Below are positions 12,183 through 24,960 of a stretch of 64,000 nucleotides of DNA, piece after piece (the stretch's first letter is position 1; each line of letters begins with the position of its first letter). Source of the DNA: Boesenbergia rotunda. Lineage: Eukaryota > Streptophyta > Magnoliopsida > Zingiberales > Zingiberaceae. Below the pieces are notes generated by a model. It did not search any database and was not told where the DNA came from. It saw nothing but the letters and a program-made list of their open reading frames with translations. The DNA lies in assembly GCA_024364735.1 (NCBI GenBank), contig JAGFNQ010001114.1, positions 663,105-727,104 of the forward strand, in the 5' to 3' direction. Position numbers and translations under genes: made by a program.

Positions 12183-12716
12183 CAAGTCTCCAGTCAATCT
12201 TGACCTACTTAACTCACACTGATATTCAAACATCATACTATATTCAAACATCATTATCAAATATCGAAACATCCAACCTTAAGCTTACCAAGACATAAGC
12301 TCACCCGAGCCTAGTCAAACTAGGTCAACCCTGACCTAACAAAGATTGCACCAACAAGATGAACCGTTCTTAGATACCCGACTGTCCGGTCGGCCGACGA
12401 GGTGCGGCCGATCGACACTTGGTTACTAGCACATGACTCCGGGTGAGGTGAACCGTTCTTAGATACCGACTATCCGGTCGGCCGTCGAGGTGCAGCCGAC
12501 CGACACTGGGTTACCAGTGGGGTGCCCGACCGTCTGGTCGGCTGACAGGGGGTGGCCGACTGGAGCTCTGCTGCCAGAACGTAAGATGGAACTCCCAGGT
12601 GTTTGGTAGAACGAAGGTGCTGGTCGACCGGCTAGCTGCTTTTGATCCGACCCCGTCCATGTTCGTCGTAAGTCATACTATCAGACCGAATGATCCTACC
12701 CGACCGGATCCGTGAC

Positions 12717-13890
12717 AACGAGATGCATTCATGATATTGTGTTTTCATGTGGCAAATGGTACTGTTATCTATTAGATTTTGATTTATCTCAGTAATTAGT
12801 AATAGTAGTTCACATCTTATTATATTAATTGTGACATAAATGAGCAATGTCATTCAAGTTAGTGACTATATGACATTAACATAAATTAATTGTATATATT
12901 TTTTTAAAATATGATATATATTAATAAACTTTCTACTTAATTAAGTCATGAGATAATGTACTATTAATGCTTAATAAAATTGATTTGACTAAAAGGTGAA
13001 ATACTTATTGCAACCTTGGTACCCAATCTCAGTTTATATAAAAATTAGTATAACGCCCTTAATATTTATATTTATATGATATCATAAACGTGTGGAATGG
13101 AATGGAAAATATATTTATAAGAAATATTTTTTTTAAAAAATATAAATTTATATTTCGATAATCTGGTGGCCAAATTAGTATAACACCTTAATATTTTGAT
13201 TCGTAACGTATCGGATCGGCTCAAATGTAACGGGCAACCCAGACGAACAGGCAGCCTTCCATTCCAGCGCAGCGCAGTGGTGGGGCCGAAAGCAATAGGC
13301 GGCGGGTTGGGCGCCGGGCGGGGAGGGCATCGGGCCACACGCGTGTGGGAGCCGATTCCTCGCCCTTTGACGCCGTGTCAACTCAGTCTCCGACACGGAA
13401 ATCTTCGAGGTCGCTCCTCTTCGTACTCGGCTCACTGTGTGCGCCCGCTGCCCGTGGAAACCACAACAGGGCTCGTCCATTATTTAAAACGAAGCGATAA
13501 ACAGAGTGTAATTTGTTCTTTAAGCGATTGAGAAAGTGAAAATGAAAAAATAATAATTGAGAAAGTGAAAATGAAAAAGTAAAAATCATAATAAATAATG
13601 TGGTATGATATAGTATGACGTGGTATTTTACATGTATACGTTTAATTATCCTTTGAACACCATCGACGACCTTTGACCACCGTCTCGAATCAAATTATAT
13701 CCTGGAAGGCATGATGAATCAGTCGGAGATTGTGCATGTAAAATGTCACGTCATTCACTATGATTTTCACTCTTCCATTTTCACTCTCCCAATCATTATT
13801 CTTGTTCTTTTTTATCTTATTCGAAATTTTATAATAAAAAAATATTAAATCAGATAGTAGACGAATCTGAAATGATTAATCTGATCTTAT
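12717..13890. other. Intergenic DNA with a GC-rich island
   Basis: AT-rich on both sides. About 13200-13480 is sharply GC-rich (GGCGGGTTGGGCGCCGGGCG) and resembles a relict promoter or first exon, but no conserved protein can be read in any frame. Repeats of GAAAGTGAAAATGAAAAA follow at 13527-13580. Confidence 0.5.
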
Positions 13891-14077
13891 AAAAATTTTC
13901 CATCAATCACCAAGATAAATTGAGAAGCGCTCGTAATGAACGATCTAGAAACCTAACATTCCGAGATTCACGTCCCATTAAAAAAAAATCCTATAAAATA
14001 TATTATAATTAAGGATCAAACCGTGAATATCTAAGATAATGATTAATCACCCTACCGCTACACCATGACCTCGGGAG
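13891..14077 (-). mobile_element. tRNA-derived SINE, copy 1
   Basis: Read on the minus strand, the 5' end has GGTCATGGTGTAGCGGTAGG, a box A-like sequence, and about 45 bp later GGTTTGATCCT, a box B-like sequence. The body then carries GGGACGTGAATC and AATTTATCTTGGTGATTGAT. The same order is found at 26624, 43081, 45374 and 55973. It lies in the 3' flank of eIF3a, in the same orientation. Confidence 0.6.
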
Positions 14078-14423
14078 CAGAATCTACATTTTGCCACGAT
14101 AAATCTGCATTTTGCACTCATCAGATGAAGAACATAATAATTGAACAATAGAGGACAAAAAATAACAGTAGCGTATACGAACTGGACATATATAAAAAAA
14201 AATGTAATAAGAGGACAAAAAATCAAGATAACGTACATATGTCCATAACGAACAACATATGGCATGCTTGGAAACAGCATGCCCCGGCTACATTTAAATT
14301 ATTCAAGTGCATACTGAAGGGGAACGAAACAGAACGACCCACCGGATGCAATAAGTCCTGTGCGCATTTCTGTCGAAAAACAGATCAGCATATTGCGTTG
14401 CTGATGTGAAAGCGTCAGCAGCG

Positions 14424-17400
14424 TTAGTTACGCGTCCTTGACCAGGAAGACGAAGAAGATGATCTTGGAGCGCCAAAGGCTGGTCGACGGTCATCACTTC
14501 GCCATCGATCACTGCCAGATTGGGGAGGGCGGTCATCCGGCCTTCCCCACCGATCAGGCTCGGGAGCAATAGCTGGCGCTGTCTTTTGTCCTTCACTTCT
14601 CTCGCGGAGAAACCTTGGCACATACTTACCAGCAGCAGGTGAAGCAGATGCTGCTGCAGCTGGTGCAGCAGGAACAGACTCAGAAGATAGAGGACCAGAA
14701 GCAGGGTCAGTTGGCCGAGGCAGAGGCTCTTGTTTTCTAAGAAGTGCTTCTCTACGCAGTTGTTCCTTCTCTTCTAATTCCCTTTCTCGCTGTCTCTGCT
14801 TCTCAGCAATTGCATCCAGCTTTGCTTTTCGCTCGGCGTCTTCTTTCTTGCGCCTCTCTTCTTCTGAAAATTTTGATAAAAGAAATATAACTTGCATGAG
14901 AGTTTTGGTATTATCAATGTCATGCTCTTCACAAGTTGTTTAGATGAAAGACATAACAAACTGTCATGGCATGGTACTAGAGCCAATACAATCTGAGGAT
15001 AAAAAATAATAAAAAAATTACCTTCACGCTTTCTAGCTTCCTCCGCTTCCTGTTCCCTTGTCAAACGCTCTTCTTCAGACTTCAGATAAAAGAGAAGCTT
15101 TCTCTTCATCTCCCGTTCATGCTTCCGCATTGTTACAATCTGGTGAATTTTATCTTCTCTTTCTGTCTTCAGTCGGTTATGCTCTGCTTCACGATGGTCA
15201 ACTATTCTTTGTTGAAATATGTGCTGGAGAAATATTGAATAGGGCACATCAGAAGAAGCATGTTATTCATGATATAGTTTTTTTGCCTGTTTTATATTTG
15301 AACTATGAGAAATTCCAAAAATTTCCAGAACACCAAATATTTGTTAAGGACCAGAAATGTTTGGTAGACAGGACAATAAAAATTTTGAAATCCCACATCA
15401 AGTATATTCTCATTATAAAACAGACGTTCTGCTGGTCTACAAACTAACTGTTTACATCAGCTAAATGAAACAAATTGGAAGATATTTCAAGCAATAAAGC
15501 AATTTAAATAATTCTAAAAATAACTAATTAAAAAAAGATAAATCTTAACCTTGTGATCCAACATTCTGGCAAGTCTATTCTTCTCTTGGAGATCACCAGC
15601 ATGGTGCTTCCTGCTGAGCTCTATCTCTTCCTGGAAGGAAACAAAACCAATATAAAAATTATCAAAAAGAATATAAGCTTTAAAAGAAGATTTAAGGGTA
15701 TCAAACCCGTTGTTCACGTTCATGAAGAATTTCCTCCTCCGCCAAGCGATGTTTGAAGGCTTGCTCAATGAGTTGGGTCTCTTCTTCTCTCTTTGCCCGT
15801 TCCATGTAATCCATCGTCTTGGCAAGTTTCAGCAACTTCTTCTCCGACTCTTGTCTTTCCTTCAATTGCTCACTTAAAGCCATCTCAATCAATGTCTGCT
15901 TCGTGACCTTCTCCTGACAAACAGAAAATGCATAAATACATGATAGTGCAATCTGAGAGACGATAATAGCAATAATAAACAGATAAAAAAATGTAATCTT
16001 AGAGAACTCCAACTATCAGGTTTAAAAAAGAAAGAAAGAAATTGAGTAAATGACTTTAGACAATACTAAAATGTCTACCATACAATCTATTGCTAAGAAA
16101 ATGACAGTTCTACAATTGTTGAGCCTTCTTTCCAACAAATCAATCATTTAAATTTTCTCTATTATCTGTAAAAGATTAATCAAATAGTGTAATTAACCAC
16201 AAACACTCGTCAAACTTCACAGAAGCTATATAATAGCTTACCCCTTCAAGCAGAGGTTTCTTTCCTTTCTTTTTTGTACCCTTTTGCGCTTCAAGGAGCA
16301 ATGCTTGAGCTTCTTGAAGTTCTCTCTCCTCTATTTCATGGTGAATACGCAACACCTCCCTTCGATGATATTCTTCAGCTAGACGCTTCTGTTCAGCCTC
16401 CTCAGTTACCTTCTGAAGTTTTAATCTCTTGGATTCTTCTTCTCGCTCCTTCAATAATTAAAATAACAAGTCCAATGTCAAACTTGAACAGAGAATTATC
16501 CTCAGGAAAGGGGCATACTGAAAATACCCTTTCTAGCATCTGACGTTCATGCTCTTCTTTGCGTTTCTCAATGATGGATTTCCTAGCAAGAAGCCTCTTA
16601 TGTTCCTTGTCAATTATTTCCACAAGGTTATATTTTATACCCAATTTAGACTCTCTGTTTACAGGTGGTGAGATCATATTCCACGCTTTATTAAGAGAAA
16701 CAGCAAGAATGCAAAGATGGTCAGAGAGCTTCTCAGATTCAATGTCCTGTGAACAAAATGACATTTTGATACATGAAGCATTCATCAGAAGAATCATATA
16801 GCATAGCATTAAGTAACAGGAAACATGATAATAAATACAAGATGCAGATAATGCTGTTTCATTGAAATAGCTACTGTCAGTTTTTTATGAGAAAAGGCAA
16901 AAAGCAAAAGAAAAGGAGAAAGAGAAGAAAAAAGTCAAAGCATAGCAAACATAATATTGCAAGTAAATACAACGTGCGAGACGATAGCTATTATGCAATA
17001 ACTAGTGCATATATCATTGTTCAACATACTCCATAAATTAACAAACAAAAAGGTATTAACATATGCATCATCAGCATCAACCCTGACAATCAATGAATCA
17101 GAAGATACAGGGATCGGCATTTAATCATGTTAACCAACAAAGCTTACAGAGAGCATAAATTAAAAAATGGCTGGACCTCATGAAAACTCACCAACTGACT
17201 TGGACAATGTGTATTTCATTCACCTTGACAGACAAATCATATGAAAACACAAACAAGACAATGAGTATTTCATTCACCTCAATGGACAAGTCATCAAAAG
17301 CATGGGCCTGTTTCAGTTAAATCTTTAACAAATTGTTAAACATTAAACCTCGATATATCCTAGAAACAAGAGGCACCGTGAATATGCAAACCAGATTTAA

Positions 17401-20400
17401 GATTATAAGGCAAGTAAAAGTAAAGAAATTCCTTTGCATGAAAAGTAGGACAAGGAAATTATGGTAAAACACAACAATATGGGATATAGAATTGCAGTTT
17501 GCTTGATCAACCTTCTTTAAAAATCTGCTCATCTGCATACATACATGCCTGCATAAGTTTGCATAATATCTACTCATAATGCAAATAAGCTGTGGTATGC
17601 AATTCCCTAAGCAAACATACAAATATCAAAAGCATGGATAACATACCACATTACCAAAATGGAAGGCGCCCTTCAGATGATCCACTTTCATAGCTAGAAA
17701 ATTGTATTTGACTGAATCAACAGATATCTTCTCGAGGAGAGATAAGTCATAAAATGGTATCGTCTTCAACAAAGACTCAAATTTTATGGACTGATATACC
17801 TGAGAAATCTGAAAGGCAGGAAGTGAAAAATAAACAAATCTGTGAGATTAAAAAAAGAAAAAGAAAAATATCAGGAAAACATTATGTAAGTAAAGGAAAC
17901 TAGATGTATGAGGAGAAAATTGTTAAATCAAACCTGTTGAAGCACTCTTAAAGCGGTCAGCTTTTCAAGACAAGGAATGTATTTAGAGAGTTGCACTTCT
18001 GGAACTGATGAGGCTGATGCTAGTTTACCCCCAAGCTTTGAAATCTTAGCAAGTAATGGCTGGACCCTTGAAGCAAGGTCTAAAGGAAGGAACTCATTTT
18101 CCAAAAGATGGTAGATATCCTTCACTTCTTGAGAAACGCAAGCTATTAAACCTTTGTTGTTCTGTGCCATATACTTCCCAGAATTAAAACCCTATACTTT
18201 CAATGTCTAGTATGCATAGAAAAAAAAAAGTTAACATATCTTCGTAAATAATATGGATACAGCTCAGTATGGTGTATTCCAGTTGAGACGTCATATGAAG
18301 TTCAGACTGCACACAATTTCAGATTTTGGTAAATAATGAAAGATATCTGTTGTCAACAGCATATCAACCAAGACTAGTGAAAGACGTGTAGGGATTAGGG
18401 AAACCATTTCCCTCTGTTTCTTTTGGTGGTGGAGAATAACCAACCATAGTAGCATGCTAAAGTCAGTCACAATCTCAAGAGGCATGCAAGTTACTTCCTC
18501 AATCAAATGATCAATTCCTGCTCTGGCAAACTTACAAACCGGACCAGAAACCATGTCTAGGTGAAAGGTTATCAATTCACTAGGCTATTGAATCATAGAA
18601 AACATACTCCATGACAGAGAAGCAAGTTTTAGCAGATGTAAAGTGGTCCAATCCCATTTCAAAATCTTTACACATTCTTGAAACTGGTATATTCAGTAAA
18701 AAAAAAATCTTAGCAGAAGAAAAGTAAGTCAAGCCATAAAATCAACAAAAGCAAAACGTTTTCTGTTTGTGAGATCATTAGCCTGAGAGCCTGGAGATCT
18801 TTTATCAAACACAATGGCAAAAAAGGAGTATGTTGATGAAAAAATGTAACTGCAGCACACAAATAAAAGTTCATATGAAAAATGTGTCATAAAAAACAGA
18901 CCTGTAGAAAGTATAAAATTAAGAACATAAATAAGGATACAAAAAGTAATTTATTTTGCTAGGAGCACAAATAGTTGAAAATAATACTGAAAAGTAGTCC
19001 ATGGCATACCAATTCTGCAAGCAATGATCCACGTGAAAGCTGCAAAATAAAAATGAGGCATCAGGACAAACTTTCATGTTAGGATCTTCAGGAGTCGGCA
19101 CAAACATACCACTTCTCTACTCTCCGTTTTAGGATCAAGAGTAAAATTGATAAGGCCAGCAATTCGCATATTGCGTTCTTTTTCATTTTCAAGCTCCAAA
19201 TGAGATGCCCTATACTTCTGGTCATATGGGGTCACTGAAAGGGTAGCCAATAAAACAGATGATGCAATCAACTGCAAATCCTTCTGTGATAAGTTCTTAT
19301 TATAGCTTTTCTGCAAAGTGAAAAGCTTCGACCATGCATATGCATGATAAAGATGACTATTTGAGACCCAAAAAATATCTGTTAACTTTGCATAGTATAC
19401 AACCATTAATGATGGCTTTGGACTCTTCTTCACCATACTCATCAAACCATGGATATCTTCAACTGAGCGGAATGCTTCCTGTAAAAGTAAGCAATAAAAA
19501 AGAATCTCAACAAGCAAAAGGAAATGCAGAAAGGAAGACAAACCTGCCACATCTCCAGATCAGTTGACACCTTCAGTTGCTCAATCCTAGTGTCCAAATA
19601 ATGCTGCAAACTCTCTGGAGCCGTCAGATCTGGCCGATCTCTTTGGTCCCTATACTTGTTTAAATTAGCAAGATGATTCCGTATAATCTCACAGAGCCTA
19701 CGAAATTCCGTGGTCCGCTTGTATTTTTTACAGAATTGGAAGGCCCGATGTGCTGTCATCTGAATATTAAAATAAAGGAATAATGAAAACTAGCATTGCA
19801 TCTTGGATTCACATATTTAGTTTACTTTACTCTAAAAAATGTATCCAAGACTTATTAGCTAGAATTTCAAAAAAAAAAAAACATAGTTAAGAGAAGTTGA
19901 GCAAAATCATAAACTTCTTAGGTAGAACTACACAATAAAGCAGTGAGAATTGAAACAAGCACTTTTATAGTCTCACCAAGAGAGGTTAGTTGGAACAAAT
20001 TTATAGGGTAGTTGCTAAAATGACATGATAATGTCAAACGAGAATAAAATTTGTACGTATGTACCCTGAATCATTTCCATTGTGAATCTTTGGTGTTGAG
20101 AGCATATACCCAATAAGCATTGCTAAGAATAAATTATAGTAAAAAGAATAGTCAAACCACACGAACAGAAAGACATAAGTTACAACAAAAAAAGGTAGAC
20201 AAACTCATCAATTTCATAGAATATTATCTATGGATTTTACAAATTACCAACAGCTAGAAAATCAAGAGAACCACAACGGATTCAGACATCATGATATTTT
20301 GAGTGAAATTTAATAAAAATATTTTAAATGATGAAATGTTTGACATCTTTATTAGTTTCTTGACTGAATTAATGACCTTAACTATTGTCTTGACAAGTAA

Positions 20401-23093
20401 ATGAACCAAATGTATACTAGTTCTTCCCAAAAGCATCCTTTGTCTCCCACTTTGTTGTGTTCTCTGTCTAAAGCTAGCGCTTCTAATAGTTTTTAGACCA
20501 TAGAATGTGTGCATGTAAATGACTATGCCTAGTGAACAAGACAGATTTCTAAACTGAAAGTTATTCATTGATTTAAACATCAAACCATTCCCAATGGTTA
20601 AATAGATTTTCTCCAAAATGATCTGACTCTTTCCTCTATAACAGCCACTTAGATTATCTAATTTGTTTAAAATGCTTTAATTAAAAATCCTTATTTAAAA
20701 TATTTAAGAGATTAAGAATATTTCAACTATATATTTTCGTTGCAAAGTGAATGAAAATCTAAGGGAGCGTTTGGTTTGCTCCGTTTTCTATTTTTATTTT
20801 CTGGAAAATCGTATTTTCTCATTTTCTGGAAAATGACTTTATTTCATTCTCTAGTTTTCCAGAAAACGCTATATCTTTTTCTGGAAAACAAGTCTGGAAA
20901 ATGCAAACCAAATACGTTTTCTGGAAAACCGCATTTTCTGTGGAAAATAAAAATGGAAAATAAGCGTACCAAACGCAGCCTAATCTATTTCATTTTTTTA
21001 AATGCATAACTTTCATTTGTCTAATTATAGTTACAGTTTGATATATTTGGTGAAAGAAAATGCTGTCAAAAGATTAAGGCTCCATTTACTTGAGTGGAAA
21101 ATGAGAGGGAAGGGGAAGAGAGAAAGGCAACATAAAATTGGATATAAATGATTCCATAATGAGTAATATTGTGATCTTTTTACTGTCACCTCCCTTGACA
21201 CCTTTCTGTCAAAATAATACTAAATCCAAAAGGCAACAAATATATACATCAAGGGAACAAAGATTTATGCAGCAAAATAAGCAAGCAAGGTCAATGATAA
21301 TGAGGCGTGTCGACTTAAAAAATTTGCATCAAAACCAACAAAATAATTTCAATATGAACGTGGCAGGATGTTAATTGGGGCAGTTGAGCTAGTATAACTT
21401 GTATAAACAAGTGATTGTACAAGGAAAAGGTATGATCATAAGAGGTGAGAATTTAAAGTACAAGGTCTCAACTCAAGACATCAGTCAGAATACTAGCGTC
21501 TCTTAATTTACTACAAAGCTTCTTGCAAAGAGAAACAAATAACTGGTTTTTTACATTCAACAGAATGACAAAGTTCTTATTACTACAATAACCTAAGAAT
21601 GAAGAAAAATAAGTTTCTACCATCGAATATTTTAGGATGTCAAGTAGTAGCTGTGCAACTAAACACAATTTAAATAAAAGAGACAACTCATAACTTCAAA
21701 AGGAAAGAATTTATCTGTCAATGACAAATAGGATTTATAGATGACTTACAGCATACAGTGATTCCAACTTGGAATTGTTGCGCAAAATCTCAAGCACTGT
21801 TCTGTAGGTTTCCCACAAGAATTTGAACCATGGAGTCACAAGCTCCCTATCTGATCTATCCTTACCCCTCTCCCCACTGACATAGCTTAGCATTAAATCC
21901 TCAGGTCTCTTATCAGCTTCAAGATCATCCACGTCCAAGGCATCTTCCAAGGCTTGTGCCTGAGTCCTAGCCTTCTCGGCTCTCTCTGTTGAAAGCTGCA
22001 TGAAGTGTTTTATCACTTCTTCTAGCGAGCTTATGTTTACTTGTTGACATATAATTCGATATTGGATAAGACCATCCTTGGCAAATCGGGCTTTCCTCAT
22101 GTCCACACAGAGTTCTACATATTTGAACATAATTCTCTCTAGGGCCTTCTGCCATGCTCTGTATCTTTTTGAAGTAATTAGATCATGCAGTGCTTGCAAG
22201 GCAGCTTGCTTTTGTCCAACATTAATCAACTCTGAATCAAAGAATAAAAAGGGAGAAACATGCCCATTTTAGTTGATCAAACATATATTAAAAAGAAAAT
22301 GTTGCTTTATAGATGACAGCATTAATGGGCAAGGCAAAATAATCTGTGTAAAGCTACAGAAGATAGAAGATGGATTGTGAATTCTTATTCTACTCATAGT
22401 TGTCAAACGCGGATAGCGGCGCGTAGCGGCCGACTCCAAAAATGCTATAGCGGGATAGCGGATAGCGTTCCGACCGCTATTTGATAAAAATATTACGGAG
22501 AGAGTAAGTAGTTGTAAATTATAATGCATACTATCTGAGCAAAAACAACCAGCTAAAACCATCAATATTTGCTTATTCAGGTAAGTACTTGAAAGGATGT
22601 GGCAAAAATGTTTTAGAAGTTCATATTATCTTCTTCTAGTCCCTTTTACTAAGCTATAGTTATAAGAACGCCACCCTCCTTTATATGCATCTCATTCTAT
22701 ACAAAAGGTGGAAAAGACAAAAATAGTATAGTTTTTCTCCTGCCAAGGCACCATTTTCCATCTCTGTTTTCTCCTCTCCATCCATTCTACACATCTCATT
22801 GTCAAAGACTTTCTAGTAACAATAATAACTAAAAACTGTTAACAGTCTATTATAATTTGTATCTCATTTTTGCACTCACACAAAATTTTCAGAAAATAAA
22901 GGCATAGTCCTCAATACAAAGAATTCTTATTCTAAATTGAAGAATTCATAATATACAGTAGTTTGTATATGAAGGCATTCCATCATGTTTGTCTGCGTGT
23001 ATGCAAACAAAGCAATGACAACACAAGTATAGAGGAAGAACTATTACCGTCTGCCCGTTTTAGAGCATTCTCTGGCTTAGCAAAGGTCGCCAT
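14424..23093 (-). CDS. TIF3A1: Eukaryotic translation initiation factor 3 subunit A
   Basis: Complete minus-strand gene. Coding exons: 23093-23048, 22231-21750, 19759-19544, 19478-19110, 19039-19010, 18161-17934, 17808-17647, 16746-16528, 16448-16242, 15913-15707, 15630-15550, 15223-15022, 14863-14424. All introns begin GT and end AG, and the joined frame gives 962 aa, close to the roughly 990 aa of Arabidopsis eIF3a. The start MATFAKPENALKRAD matches the family. Residues 1-380 are the conserved helical N-terminal half, the PCI region is at about 340-500, and 560-820 is a long charged coiled coil (KRKEEHERQ, EEAEQKRLAEE). The tail from about 830 is alanine/proline-rich and then DRW/DDR-rich. 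eIF3a is the scaffold of the cytosolic eIF3 complex, which promotes 43S recruitment of mRNA. Exon 5 is only 30 nt. No lesion was found. Confidence 0.96.
20763..20980. mobile_element. Tourist-like MITE in eIF3a intron 2
   Basis: A 218-bp element with ends GGGAGCGTTTGGTTTG and GCGTACCAAACGCAGCC, imperfect inverted repeats, flanked by TAA at 20760-20762 and 20981-20983. A 3-bp TAA target duplication is typical of PIF/Harbinger-derived Tourist elements. The inside is made of repeated TTTTCTGGAAAA palindromes in both orientations. It lies wholly within an intron and should not affect the coding sequence. Confidence 0.75.
22391..22492. repeat. TAGCG-rich dispersed repeat in eIF3a intron 1
   Basis: After AGTTGTCAAACGCGG comes a dense run of GATAGCGG and TAGCGGCGCG variants, about six TAGCG cores in 80 bp, in otherwise AT-rich intron DNA. 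This resembles a dispersed plant intron repeat with an unclear origin. No target duplication was found. Confidence 0.5.
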
Positions 23094-24309
23094 TTTCAAC
23101 AGAAAGAAATGGTTGATGCTTGCTTCTCACCACAAAGCAGGCTTAATGCTGCATAAAAAGAAAGATAAGTATGTTAAATCCATATGTACAACAGAGACAA
23201 AATGGAGTTTATAAGAACGGCTAGTTCACAATAGTATATATAATTCTTGTAGGAGAAACAGAATCTTATTTTTATATAAAAAGGGATTAAGAGATCTAGA
23301 AAACAAATAAATAGATACATAAGTTCAATAATTAACTAAATATTGAAACATCAAACTGTTTAGCTCCAGTAGATGATAAAATGAATGAAAATAGGTTAAG
23401 ATAGTATGACTCTATCCAAAGATGAATAGATTCTGCAGGTAGGCAAGTTAAATAATTAGAGTTAAAGCTGTACAGGGCAGAGATCAACGAAAGCTCCAGT
23501 TAATGTGAATAAAAGTGAGTAGCTAAATCCAAATATTATCAGTGATGCAGACTTCATGGAGTCTGATGGAGGAACAAGACCTGTGTATCCAACATCAAAT
23601 GTTTCTTTACACAAAAATTCACTCATATAACTTGTCACAGAAAAATAATCATCGAATGATCCAACAACCTCACTGCCTAACCATGCACTAAAATACTTTA
23701 TAACCTACGCTTCATTTAATGAACCACAGAATAATCAAAACGTAAGTTTTTTTTTCCAATGCGTATGCCAGGAGAATAAAAAACAAAAAACCAACAAAAG
23801 TTATTTTCGTACATGTAGATCTGTGTTCCCAAAACCTTAGCACAAATTCAACTCTTGCAACATTAATGAAATTCTCTCAACTAACCTTAATGAGATAAGA
23901 TTAAAGGCAAATTGGGAAAGTTGAAGCAGTCACACTGACCAAGATAATGATGTGGAAAGGAAGGAGGTGAGAGGGAGGTCCACTTTGATTACAAACACAC
24001 TGTGCATAGATAAAATTAAAATAAAATAAAGACATAGCATGGGCATACAGAAATAAATATTACAACCCCGATTTGAGTTGAGAGAAATCAAAATTTATTT
24101 GATATGGATGTTGTAAGCAAAAACAAAGATTGATAACATGATTAGCCTTTCTAAAAACCATATTATTGGTTTGATTGAACCTAAAGAATCAAGATCAAGA
24201 AAACAACTTTAAACTAGAAACACAAATTCAAAAATGTTTTGATTTAACTCTAACTTGAGTTGGGTCAAATTACCAATCAAGTCCCATACTAAATCTTCAC
24301 ATTCTAGCA

Positions 24310-24372
24310 AAGGGCATCCCATGCATAAAGCTTCCGCCAGTGCGGGGTCCGGGGAAGGGTCGGACACATTGT
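24310..24372 (-). mobile_element. Truncated Au-like SINE 3' end
   Basis: Read on the minus strand it matches the well-known 3' part of plant Au SINEs: CCTTCCCCGGACCCCGC followed by GGAAGCTTTATGCATGGG, in place of the usual GGGAGCTTAGTGCACCGGG. Only about 60 bp remain, so it is a fragment. Confidence 0.6.
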
Positions 24373-24780
24373 TGAGAATACAATCAAAGTCCCGCATTGA
24401 AAATACATGGAAAAGATCATGCATTTATAAGAATTCACATTGTTGGGTGAAATTCATGTTTAGGCGTCAAATGCTTAACATTCGGAACAAAAGCATTTTT
24501 AAAATTTTGTGTCGTTCTTTTATATTATTGTAGCTTATGAATTGAAGAAAAATAATATATGGCTCATTGGATAAAACTTAGGTTGTTCAAGATTATGGTG
24601 TTTGAATTAGTTTATTTTAGTAGAAAATTTCATATATGAGTGAGACACATAAAAGTAGTGTTTGACAATATAATTCAAAATGCAGCTCCATTATCAAAGT
24701 CTAATGATGATGCTATATGTATGCGCAATGTACTACAATGGTATAGGGAGAGATTAGTATTTTATTCACGATTGTCTATT

Positions 24781-24960
24781 GAAGGGGAGCCTTGATGCAA
24801 TAGTAAAATTGTTGCCATGGTCACGGGTCCAAGTAGTGACAACCAAGTAGTGACAACCTTTTGAAATGCAGGGAAAGGCGCATACAAGAGACCCAATTTG
24901 GTTAGACCGTTCTCCAAGATCTAGCATTGGTAGGGGCTTGGTCCACTGGGCTGCCCTTTA
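24781..24960 (+). mobile_element. Au-like SINE with 20-bp target duplication
   Basis: The element begins GAAGGGGAGCCTTGATGCAA and has box B-like GGTCACGGGTCCA. It continues with GAAATGCAGGGAAAGGCGC and ends CTTGGTCCACTGGGCTGCCC, the order of plant Au SINEs. The 20-bp sequence at 24761-24780 (TTTATTCACGATTGTCTATT) recurs at 24957-24976 with one mismatch, as expected for LINE-mediated insertion. A 12-bp repeat AAGTAGTGACAA inside it is an odd local duplication. It is antisense within the eIF3a leader intron. Confidence 0.85.

Larger units (their letters stand above)
10936..12356. mobile_element. Nested solo LTR with TSD AGATG
   Basis: This 1.42-kb segment starts TGTTAGGACC and ends GCACCAACA. 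It is flanked by AGATG at 10931-10935 and 12357-12361, and removing one repeat plus the element restores the host LTR sequence. TGTT...AACA ends suggest a copia LTR. It has no coding content. Two internal repeat arrays are listed separately. Orientation was not determined. Confidence 0.85.
10848..12532. repeat. Three tandem LTR-internal units, split by the nested insertion
   Basis: A unit of about 88 bp running from ACCGTTCTTAGATACCCGAC through CCGACCGAC and ending GGGTGAGRT occurs at about 10848-10935, 12361-12449 and 12450-12532, with a partial fourth after that. The nested LTR inserted exactly in the GAGATG at the end of the first unit. Confidence 0.7.
10260..12711 (-). mobile_element. Solo LTR copy B, TGATCC family, split by a nested LTR
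   Basis: The element starts TGATCCTGTCG at 10260 and ends CCGGATCC at 12711, the terminal A having changed to C. Perfect repeats GTGAC flank it at 10255-10259 and 12712-12716. The TATA box reads on the minus strand (CTATATAAGG complement near 10460). Bases 10936-12361 are a second inserted LTR plus its target duplication; without these the element is about 1.03 kb, like its relatives. Confidence 0.85.

Noticed and set aside
14041..14080. Functional tRNA gene on the minus strand
   Set aside because: Box-like motifs are present but no cloverleaf can be drawn and the same sequence recurs as a SINE with a common body.
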